The translations under genes were made by a program, and so were the position numbers. Below the pieces are notes generated by a model, which saw only the letters and a program-made list of their open reading frames with translations, did not search any database and was not told the DNA's origin. 64,000 nt of DNA from the NCBI RefSeq assembly GCF_004115975.1, contig NZ_SDDZ01000002.1, positions 496,001 to 560,000 on the forward strand. Direction: 5' to 3'. Shown here piece by piece: positions 57,198 through 64,000 of this stretch (its first letter is position 1; each line of letters starts with the position of its first letter). Origin of the DNA: Gelidibacter gilvus (GTDB lineage: Bacteria; Bacteroidota; Bacteroidia; Flavobacteriales; Flavobacteriaceae).

Positions 57198-58661
57198 TTA
57201 TAGCGGTACGTCACGCTTCTTTTTAACAAGCAACAAACAAATCACGGTAAGGAAGGCATTGACAAAAATATTCATGAATCCAAAGTCGAAATTATACCAT
57301 TCTATAAAAGCGTAATTTAAAAAATACGTGACCAAAGGCATTGCTATACAAATATAAGGTACGGCATTGTCATGGACTTGTACTTTTGTAAAAATACCCA
57401 ACATATAGAGTCCCAACAATGGCCCATAGGTATATCCTGCAACCTTGAAAATGGTTGAAATGACATCTCCCTTACTTTCTGAAAACAGCATAATAATTAT
57501 AAAAATCAATGCAGAGAAACCAAATAACGTGCGATTTTTTAATTGCAATCTTTTCTTGATAGGCTTGGTTTGAATGTTCAAAAAATCATGTGTAAACGAT
57601 GTGGTCAGTGCTGTTATGGCAGAATCTGCACTTGAAAAAGACGCGGCCGTTATTCCTAAGATAAAACTGATACCGGCAATCATCCCGAAATGGGTTAAGG
57701 ATAACATTGGGAACAGATTGTCGGTGTTGATGAACTTTCCATCTTCCACTTCTAACGTAATCCCCATTTGTTCTGCATATAGATAAAGCATCACCCCTAA
57801 TCCTAAGAACAAAAACTGTGCAACCGCTAAGAAAATACTGAAGGTCAGGATGTTTTTCTGTGCTTCCTTTTTGTTTTTACAGGTCAAGGTTTTTTGCATC
57901 ATATTTTGATCGAGCCCAACCATAGCAACGGCAATCAATATCCCCGATATAAATTGTTTAAAAAAGTTATTTCCCGAATGGGAATCCCAATTGAAAATCT
58001 TAAAATACTCGTGATCTGTCACTGCAGCAACCGTTTCTGAAACACTTAAATTCAGTGAGGTCTTCACCACATAAATGGATATAAACACAGCCGACAATAA
58101 GAAAAACGTCTGCAACGAATCAGTCCATACAATGGTTTTAATTCCCGATTTATGGGTGTATAACCAAATAAGCGCCAAAATAATAATGACCGTGACGAAA
58201 AAAGGAATTTGAAACGCATCAAAAACGGCATATTGTAAAATTTTAGCGGCTAGCATCAATCTTAAAGCTGCTCCCAAGGATTGCGAAATCAAAAAGAACA
58301 AAGAACCTGTTTTATAGGTTTTAATACCAAAGCGGGTCTCTAAATAGGTGTAAATTGAAACCAACTTCAAATCGTAATAAATGGGAACCAATACGTAAGT
58401 GATAAACACATAGCCTACCACATTTCCAAAAACGAATTGTAAATAATAAAAATAATTATTCCCAACCATTCCCGGGATGGAAACAAAGGTAACCCCAGAA
58501 AGTACGGCACCTATCATCCCAAAGGCCACGATTTGCCATGGTGATTTTCGGTCTCCCGTATAATAAGATTCGTCACTCGAGTTTTTTGATACGAAATGGG
58601 AAATCAGCAGTAAGACTCCAAAATATAAGGCTATGATAATTAAAATTAAGGTGGCGCTCAT
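57198..58661 (-). CDS. SSS-family sodium:solute symporter (MurT-like candidate)
   Basis: 487 residues with about 13 hydrophobic segments. Typical sodium:solute symporter features are visible: SPWQIVAFGMIGAVLSGVTFVSIPGMV near the N-terminus, a RFGIKTYKTGS-type loop and GITAASFSSADSAITALTTS near 340, followed by FKVAGYTYGPLLGLYMLGIF. It would move a sugar or sugar acid across the inner membrane with sodium. In Tannerella forsythia an SSS-type gene next to murQ and a MurNAc kinase is reported to carry MurNAc, and the same pairing of symporter with murQ occurs here. MurNAc uptake is therefore the best guess, with sialic acid or GlcNAc as alternatives. Confidence 0.85.
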   Translation of the reverse strand: MSATLILIIIALYFGVLLLISHFVSKNSSDESYYTGDRKSPWQIVAFGMIGAVLSGVTFVSIPGMVGNNYFYYLQFVFGNVVGYVFITYVLVPIYYDLKLVSIYTYLETRFGIKTYKTGSLFFLISQSLGAALRLMLAAKILQYAVFDAFQIPFFVTVIIILALIWLYTHKSGIKTIVWTDSLQTFFLLSAVFISIYVVKTSLNLSVSETVAAVTDHEYFKIFNWDSHSGNNFFKQFISGILIAVAMVGLDQNMMQKTLTCKNKKEAQKNILTFSIFLAVAQFLFLGLGVMLYLYAEQMGITLEVEDGKFINTDNLFPMLSLTHFGMIAGISFILGITAASFSSADSAITALTTSFTHDFLNIQTKPIKKRLQLKNRTLFGFSALIFIIIMLFSESKGDVISTIFKVAGYTYGPLLGLYMLGIFTKVQVHDNAVPYICIAMPLVTYFLNYAFIEWYNFDFGFMNIFVNAFLTVICLLLVKKKRDVPL

Positions 58662-58862
58662 TGGTAGCTTCAGTTTTTATTTTTAAAATCCATAAGTTAG
58701 GATTTTATGGTTAGTTTTTATAATGTTTTTCGACTTCGAGAACTTTTTTTCCCTACTAAAATGATTTAACTTTATTGACACACCTATTTGTTTTGGATCG
58801 TCGTGGCAGTTAGTAAGAAACTGTTCCAATCATTCATCGATTAGTATAATTTATATGATGAT

Positions 58863-59972
58863 CTATATTTTAATAAAGATTTTCTTTCGATACAATAGGT
58901 AACATATAAACCAAAAAACGATGATGTGACTAATGGCAAACATTAACGAGCCGTTCATATTACCAAAGATAGGCGCGAACACTTTCGTAAATAGATAATT
59001 ATATAAAGAGATTGGCGTTGCACTATCAGAAACCGGTATTTTGATCAGATAACTGATGGTCTTTGCATAGAGTCCTGAAAACACAAAAATAAACAAAGGG
59101 TTCGATCCAAAATGCACAAATGGCTTTGCCCAAGTTTGATATTGCTTGTAATCTATAAGAAAAATTAATAGTGCTAAAAAGAGCGTTCCCAATCCTGCTG
59201 TATATAATACGTAAGAGCTCGTCCATAATGGTTTGTTGAGAGGAAATACCAGCGACCAAAACCAACCAATTACCACCATTATAACACCGTAAATGAGTAA
59301 CTTTTTAATTTTCAACTTAAGAGATTTCTCAATGTCAATAACCTGGCCAATGAGATACCCAATAATGACGGTGCCCACCGCCGGAATGGAAGACAGCACT
59401 CCTTCTGGGTCAAACGGAATGCCAAAACCTTTATAGATATGATTTTCTCCAAACAGAAAAAGGTCAAATCGCCGTGCTAAGTTTTCTTCCAAGGAATAAG
59501 GATCTGTTGCTGCCCCAAAATACAAGAGCGCCCAATATCCCCACAAAATCACGGTGAGAGCAATCAGTAGTTTTTGTCTATTCAAAGCCAAACAAAGCAT
59601 GGCACCAACGCCATAGGCTAAGGCAATACGTTGTAGCACCCCCATAATGCGAACCTTTTCAAAGTTGAAATAAGGGTATAAATTCAGAGCAAGACCTATT
59701 AAAAATATGATAATGGCTCTCTTAATTATTTTGGAAGCGGTAGCTTTGGATAATGTTGTATCATATTTTTTAAAAGAAAAATATACCGACATCCCAACGA
59801 TAAATAGAAAAAACGGAAACACAAGATCTGTTGGGGTACAACCGTGCCAAGCGGCATGTTTTAATGGCGCATAAATAAAACTCCAACTTCCAGGAGTATT
59901 GACAAGGATCATCAATGCAATAGTTAACCCCCTTAGAACATCCAGTGACATTAACCTTTTAGAAGTACTCAT
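58863..59972 (-). CDS. nagX: NagX-like membrane acyltransferase (heparan-glucosaminide N-acetyltransferase family)
   Basis: 369 residues with about 10 hydrophobic segments. It has the family pattern RLMSLDVLRGLTIALMILVN and YAPLKHAAWHGCTPTDLVFPFFLFIVG, with the conserved His region HAAWHG, plus FSFKKYDTT and NPLFIFVFSGLYAKT later. This is the DUF5009/HGSNAT-like family, called NagX in GlcNAc and chitin loci of other bacteria. It lies in the inner membrane. Its biochemical role is uncertain; transfer of an acetyl group to an amino sugar crossing the membrane is one proposal. It is 201 bp upstream of the symporter on the same strand and probably co-regulated with it. Confidence 0.85.
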   Translation of the reverse strand: MSTSKRLMSLDVLRGLTIALMILVNTPGSWSFIYAPLKHAAWHGCTPTDLVFPFFLFIVGMSVYFSFKKYDTTLSKATASKIIKRAIIIFLIGLALNLYPYFNFEKVRIMGVLQRIALAYGVGAMLCLALNRQKLLIALTVILWGYWALLYFGAATDPYSLEENLARRFDLFLFGENHIYKGFGIPFDPEGVLSSIPAVGTVIIGYLIGQVIDIEKSLKLKIKKLLIYGVIMVVIGWFWSLVFPLNKPLWTSSYVLYTAGLGTLFLALLIFLIDYKQYQTWAKPFVHFGSNPLFIFVFSGLYAKTISYLIKIPVSDSATPISLYNYLFTKVFAPIFGNMNGSLMFAISHIIVFWFICYLLYRKKIFIKI

Positions 59973-60058
59973 AATTTTGTAATTTGGCGAAATTTAAAAT
60001 AAATCACCTCAAATATAGAATATTTTAGTTCATGTTGCTATATTATGTGCTTAAACAA

Positions 60059-60071
60059 GCAGTTTTATGCA
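60059..60071. promoter_or_regulatory. Possible DeoR half-site pair GCA-N7-GCA
   Basis: GCA at 60059-60061 and 60069-60071 repeats with the 10-bp period seen at the other candidate operators of this locus. It lies between nagX and the second deoR. It is weaker than those, because only three bases match. Confidence 0.3.
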
Positions 60072-60221
60072 TATATTTATAAAAAGTTCGAATTCTAATG
60101 CTATTTTAGCCTATAAAATCAAGAACCTAAGAATTAGTCCGTTACCTATGAATAAGAAATTGTCATTGTAATCGAGACAAGCCTCAGGATATTAAAACCC
60201 ACTGGTGGGAATAAAGTTGAT

Positions 60222-60971
60222 ATGAAAAAAAAAGAGCGTCAGCAAAAAATAATTGATGAAGTTAGCATCAACAGAAAAGTCAGTTCAAGCTTTTTAGCTG
60301 AGAAATTGGACGTTTCCGAAGACACCATAAGACGAGATATTAAAGAGCTGGATGAGGAAGCGCTGTTGACCAAAGTACATGGCGGTGCCATTTCAACCAT
60401 CCAAAAATTATATCACTATAATGAAGACGTCATTTATAATAGAGAAAACAAAGTTCGCATCGCTCTAAAAGCCATCACCTTAATATCGGACGGCATGGTG
60501 ATCATCATGAGTGGCGGAACTACAAATTTAATGCTTGCCAAATTATTACCTAAAAATATAAAAGCCACCATTTACACCTATAGTTTACCAATAGCGATGC
60601 AGCTAACGGAACACCCACTCATTGAAACCATATTTATTGGTGGTAAAATCCATAGAAGCTCCATGGTGACCATTGGCATTGATGTCATCCAATATTTATC
60701 AAAATTAAGGGTCGATATTGCTTTTATCGGAGTGAGCGCTTTGAGTCTTAAGCAAGGCATCACAGATGAAGGCTATGAAGTGTCACTGATTAAAAAAGCA
60801 ATGATCAATGCCTCCCAACGTGCGGTTTTTCTAGCGACTTCCAACAAATTGAACACCATCCTTAATTATGACGTTTGTAGTGTAAATGAAATTGACGCTG
60901 TGGTAACCGATTTAGACCCAAAAAGCCCTAAGATCAAAGATTACAGAGATGCTGGTCTCAATTTAATTTAG
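60222..60971 (+). CDS. DeoR-family transcriptional regulator (copy 2)
   Basis: 249 residues, exactly the same length as the regulator at 48053 and clearly its paralogue: SEDTIRRDIKELDEEALLTKVHGGA in the HTH, IIMSGGTTNLMLAK, YTYSLPIAMQL, IGGKIHRSSMVTIGIDVIQ and GYEVSLIKKAMI. The sugar-phosphate-binding DeoRC domain is intact. It is divergent from nagX (249-bp gap). Having two close regulators at opposite ends of the murein locus suggests that each controls one half, or that they sense different phosphorylated sugars. A hairpin terminator follows. Confidence 0.88.
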   Translation: MKKKERQQKIIDEVSINRKVSSSFLAEKLDVSEDTIRRDIKELDEEALLTKVHGGAISTIQKLYHYNEDVIYNRENKVRIALKAITLISDGMVIIMSGGTTNLMLAKLLPKNIKATIYTYSLPIAMQLTEHPLIETIFIGGKIHRSSMVTIGIDVIQYLSKLRVDIAFIGVSALSLKQGITDEGYEVSLIKKAMINASQRAVFLATSNKLNTILNYDVCSVNEIDAVVTDLDPKSPKIKDYRDAGLNLI

Positions 60972-61004
60972 TTGTTAGCCTTACCTAATTACCAAAAAAC
61001 GTAA

Positions 61005-61025
61005 AAGCGAGGATCTACCTCGCTT
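61005..61025 (-). terminator. Hairpin terminator between convergent genes
   Basis: AAGCGAGG (61005-61012) pairs perfectly with CCTCGCTT (61018-61025) around a 5-nt loop. On the minus strand it is followed by TTTTACGTTTTTT, so it can end the peptidase transcript. It may also serve the deoR gene on the plus strand. Confidence 0.75.
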
Positions 61026-61050
61026 CTACACTTCTCTATTTTATTTTAGT

Positions 61051-64000
61051 TTACTCTTCTACTGTTTTCAAGTTGTCGTCAGAGTTGCGATCAATCAACT
61101 TGTTGTACGGATCGATCCCTGCTTTTAATGGTTTTTTATCTGTAATAACCGTAAAAGAATTATCACCAGATTCCAACCATTTTAGTTCAAAATACAACGG
61201 ATCTTTGATTGTTACCCCATCGTCATTGACCACATCTTCGCCAAACAAGCCAATATCAACTAAGTTTTTCTTGTCATCAACGCGATCTTCCCTGCCTTTG
61301 TCGTCATAGTAGATTTTTTTAGAATTCACAGTAAACGTCGTTTCCCATTTTCCATTGTCCAAAGCTTTTGTTTTGGCAGTCATCACTCTATTTTCATACA
61401 ATACAATCTCTTTAAAACCATCATCAATTTTGTATTTTAAAGAGTCGGGAGTGACAGCATAAAGTGCTTTATACAAATCCTCAGAAGTTGCGTACACCCC
61501 TTTCTTATTGTATTTAAATTCTTCCAAAAAGTTCTTCAGCCCACTATTGACAACGTCCTCACCCATGACATCCTGTAGGTCATACATAATCATAGAGCCT
61601 TTTTCGTACCAGATATAGCCACCAGTTTCTACGTCCATTAAAGTGCGTTCTGGTTTAAAACTAAATTTTCGACTCCCTAAATAGGTATCCAACGAGTTTT
61701 TTAAGAACGACTTGATCCCATTTTCCCCATACTCCTGTTTCATGGTCATTAAGGATGCATATTCTGCCAAAGTCTCTGAAATGATATTACCTCCAGAAGT
61801 TTTACTTGGCGTCACAATATGACCCCACCATTGGTGAGCCACCTCGTGGGACGTTACTCTAAAGGCATAATTATAACTGTCAGCTTTTGAGAAATCGGCT
61901 GCAAAGCCAAAATCTTCAGAATACGGAATAGTGGTCGCAAAAGACTGGGCAAAAGTGGAATGTGCCGGGAATTCTATAATACGAATAACCGAATACGGAT
62001 ATTCCATGAAGTTTTTCGAATTATAATCCAACGCAATCTTCACCCCTTTGATAAAATATTTCAGATTCCTTTTATGCTTAGGGGAATGGTAAATTTCTAT
62101 CGTTACTTTTTTTCCACTCGGGGCCGTCCAATTATCCTTTTCGATATCATAGGCGGCAGAAACAAAACTGAAGAAATAATCCGTTTTTTCTTCTATTTTA
62201 TACTGAAAATAGCTTCTCTCATTCTCTTCCCATTGTTTGGTGAGTGCTCCTGGAGCAACGGCAGTTTGTCCTTTCGAAGTACTCACTATGGCTTCAAAAT
62301 TTAAATAATCGGCATCTTCGTTAAACAAGTTTTTCCTTAGTGCCAGACTATCTGTTCGCGGTGATAATAAATAATCAAGTTTCTCTAAACCGTATTTTTT
62401 ACGAATGCCATTATCAACTATGGTACGCTCGTAATGAAAGGAAGGAAAAATCGCATCATTAAAAAATGTACCATTTTCCAAAATCGCAGTTTCAGAATCC
62501 ATAGAAAACCCGTGCGTATTAACTCGTGTTTCAATAACCAAAGATGCCGTTTGTTTTGGCTGCAAACTTGTTGGTAGTTTGTAGATGAACATTCGATATT
62601 CCTCATCTGCTAAAAAAGGTTTTAATTCCGTACCGTTATAGACCACTTTAGTGATTTTTGTATCTGAGATTGGGAATTTCACTTCCATCAAAAGTGTATC
62701 AATAGGCACTTCGTAATTGTTAATGACCATAAATTCTCCTTTAGCTTCTACACGCCTATCTTCTGGAAAAATATCGATAAAAGCTTTGAGATCGGTTACT
62801 TGAATATGCGGTTGGTCAATATATTTACCATACTTCTTTTCAGCCTCAGCATTGAGTTTTTGACTGTAATTACCATCTTCCAGTTGGTTCAACACTTTCA
62901 AGTTATAATAGCTGTAGGCACCTACAGAAACAAATGCCACAATAAAAAACAGCATTAAACAAAGTGTTTTTCCGCTAAAACGTTGTTTTGCAATTTGCAA
63001 ACGTTCTTTAGCCGAAGAAAAGAAACCACGGTTCCAAAAAACAATACCTATTGTTGCCAAAATACAGGTCAATAATATCCAATACAGGTTCAACCAGAAT
63101 CTTCCATACAAGTAATGTCCAAAGCCATTTAAATCACTTAGAAACCCACCAGGTGTTCCTCCAAAAATCACTAATGGATTTGATGTTTTGAGTGCTAATC
63201 CTAATATAATAGGTAACCCTACATAAATAAGAATCACAATAAAATGTCCTAAAAATTTATTATTAACCAACACATGAATGAAAAATGCTAAAAGAACGGT
63301 CATCACATAGCTGGGGAACACACTCGTAAAATTATAGGTCAAGTACATGCCCAACTCATAATTGAAGTAGCCGTTGAAGGTTTGATATAAGATACCTACG
63401 ACCACATTGAGCAAAGTCAGCACGACCGAAATACCAATTAGAGAAATAATCTTAGAAAGATATAAAGTGATATTGCTCACAGGTAAGGCATCGTAAAACT
63501 CAAATGTTTTATTCTGCCGCGTTCTATGTACCGCTTCACCCGAATAAATGATTAAAATAATGATAGAAAACAAGATCATGCCGCCCGAAATTTGTGTCAC
63601 CATATAGCGCGTCAATGGCAGCGATGGGGTTCCATAAGTTTGATTGGACAGATACGCCACAAACCCTGCCATGATAACTCCCATGACCATCAAGATGACA
63701 AAAGCAGTCTCTTTAACAATGGAAAGAAATTCAATCTTGCTTAACGATACTAAATTTTCCCAACGGGCTTTAGCGTTAAAAACTTGGGTAATGTTTGGAA
63801 TAAAGGACGCAGGAACATAGTCTTCTTTGCTTTCTTTAGTTGATTTTCGCTTAGAACTGGTCAAAAATCTTTTGTATGAAAATCTAAATAAGGTGAAAAA
63901 GAAAATCAGAAAAGCAATCCCCAACCACAATAATCGGTTGAGTGCAAATTTACCAGAAAGTGCTAATTGGTTGTGATTTAACTCGTCCACAGTCCAATAC
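61051..64000 (-). CDS. Fusion of ABC-2-like membrane permease and M1-family metallopeptidase, partial
   Basis: At least 980 residues; the reading frame is still open at the window edge (YWTVDELN), and the family usually has about 1200, so the N-terminus is missing. The visible N-terminal half has several membrane helices (LLWLGIAFLIFFFTLF, FVILMVMGVIMAGFVAYL, ISGGMILFSIIILIIYSG, and more to about residue 370), like ABC-2-type permeases. The C-terminal half is an M1-type peptidase with the zinc motif HEVAH (codons 61834-61848), then the downstream Glu in NIISETLAEYASL. Family knowledge: such fusions often sit beside an ABC ATPase gene, which would be beyond the window. It may couple membrane transport to proteolysis of peptides; the substrate is unknown. 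It is unrelated to the murein locus by strand and terminator. Confidence 0.85.
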   Translation of the reverse strand, partial: YWTVDELNHNQLALSGKFALNRLLWLGIAFLIFFFTLFRFSYKRFLTSSKRKSTKESKEDYVPASFIPNITQVFNAKARWENLVSLSKIEFLSIVKETAFVILMVMGVIMAGFVAYLSNQTYGTPSLPLTRYMVTQISGGMILFSIIILIIYSGEAVHRTRQNKTFEFYDALPVSNITLYLSKIISLIGISVVLTLLNVVVGILYQTFNGYFNYELGMYLTYNFTSVFPSYVMTVLLAFFIHVLVNNKFLGHFIVILIYVGLPIILGLALKTSNPLVIFGGTPGGFLSDLNGFGHYLYGRFWLNLYWILLTCILATIGIVFWNRGFFSSAKERLQIAKQRFSGKTLCLMLFFIVAFVSVGAYSYYNLKVLNQLEDGNYSQKLNAEAEKKYGKYIDQPHIQVTDLKAFIDIFPEDRRVEAKGEFMVINNYEVPIDTLLMEVKFPISDTKITKVVYNGTELKPFLADEEYRMFIYKLPTSLQPKQTASLVIETRVNTHGFSMDSETAILENGTFFNDAIFPSFHYERTIVDNGIRKKYGLEKLDYLLSPRTDSLALRKNLFNEDADYLNFEAIVSTSKGQTAVAPGALTKQWEENERSYFQYKIEEKTDYFFSFVSAAYDIEKDNWTAPSGKKVTIEIYHSPKHKRNLKYFIKGVKIALDYNSKNFMEYPYSVIRIIEFPAHSTFAQSFATTIPYSEDFGFAADFSKADSYNYAFRVTSHEVAHQWWGHIVTPSKTSGGNIISETLAEYASLMTMKQEYGENGIKSFLKNSLDTYLGSRKFSFKPERTLMDVETGGYIWYEKGSMIMYDLQDVMGEDVVNSGLKNFLEEFKYNKKGVYATSEDLYKALYAVTPDSLKYKIDDGFKEIVLYENRVMTAKTKALDNGKWETTFTVNSKKIYYDDKGREDRVDDKKNLVDIGLFGEDVVNDDGVTIKDPLYFELKWLESGDNSFTVITDKKPLKAGIDPYNKLIDRNSDDNLKTVEE

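Noticed and set aside
58680-58760. Weak inverted repeat AAAATCC/GGATTTT upstream of the symporter
   Set aside because: The stem is only 7 bp and AT-rich with no clear U-run, so I do not call it a terminator.

Overview
The window looks like chromosomal DNA from a gliding marine- or soil-type member of the Bacteroidota, most likely Flavobacteriaceae. The evidence is AT-rich DNA, two SusC/SusD pairs, type IX secretion (T9SS) sorting domains of both type A and type B, a SprB-like giant adhesin with PorP/SprF partners, many lipoprotein signal peptides, and promoter boxes that fit the Bacteroidota TTTG/TAnnTTTG form. I saw no rRNA, tRNA, CRISPR array, transposase or phage gene.

Region 1 (1-16078, almost all minus strand) is a polysaccharide utilisation locus (PUL). 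In transcription order it holds a membrane-spanning sensor/HTH regulator, SusC, SusD, a lipoprotein with two LamG-like domains, two tandem lipoproteins of the GH144-like 'glycoamylase' family, a secreted alpha/beta hydrolase and two GH3 beta-glucosidases, the last one cut by the window edge. Two GH144-like enzymes with GH3 enzymes suggest a beta-1,2-glucan (or related beta-glucan) substrate. The SusC promoter region carries four TGACGTA sites. The gap between the LamG gene and the enzyme genes holds a 73-bp tandem repeat and stem-loops.

Region 2 (16367-20661) has a second membrane-bound TPR/HTH regulator, a small secreted protein of unknown function, a bidirectional terminator, and a T9SS type A cargo protein.

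Region 3 (20786-36050, minus) has the architecture and order of the gliding operon sprC-sprD-sprB-sprF: a type B cargo protein, a PorP-like barrel fused to a long Ala-rich coiled coil, a giant repeat adhesin and a PorP/SprF protein.

Region 4 (36233-43811) is mixed: a beta-helix-like secreted protein, a small secreted protein, a YdjM-like membrane hydrolase, a di-haem cytochrome c, and two paralogous universal stress proteins flanking a gene of unknown function.

Region 5 (43898-60971) is the most interesting. It is a PUL-like locus that appears dedicated to peptidoglycan sugars. It combines SusC/SusD, a GH20 hexosaminidase, a beta-lactamase-fold serine hydrolase, an extracytoplasmic NagZ-type GH3, MurQ etherase, an SSS-family symporter, a NagX-like membrane acyltransferase and two paralogous DeoR-type regulators. 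Together they could bind and import muropeptides or murein sugars, trim off GlcNAc and peptide, and carry MurNAc into the cytoplasm. There MurNAc-6-phosphate would be converted to GlcNAc-6-phosphate, although no MurNAc kinase is visible. Repeated CGCA-N6-CGCA-type motifs with 10-bp spacing near the regulated genes are candidate DeoR operators.

Region 6 (61051-64000) is a partial membrane protein with an ABC-2-like permease half and an M1 metallopeptidase half.
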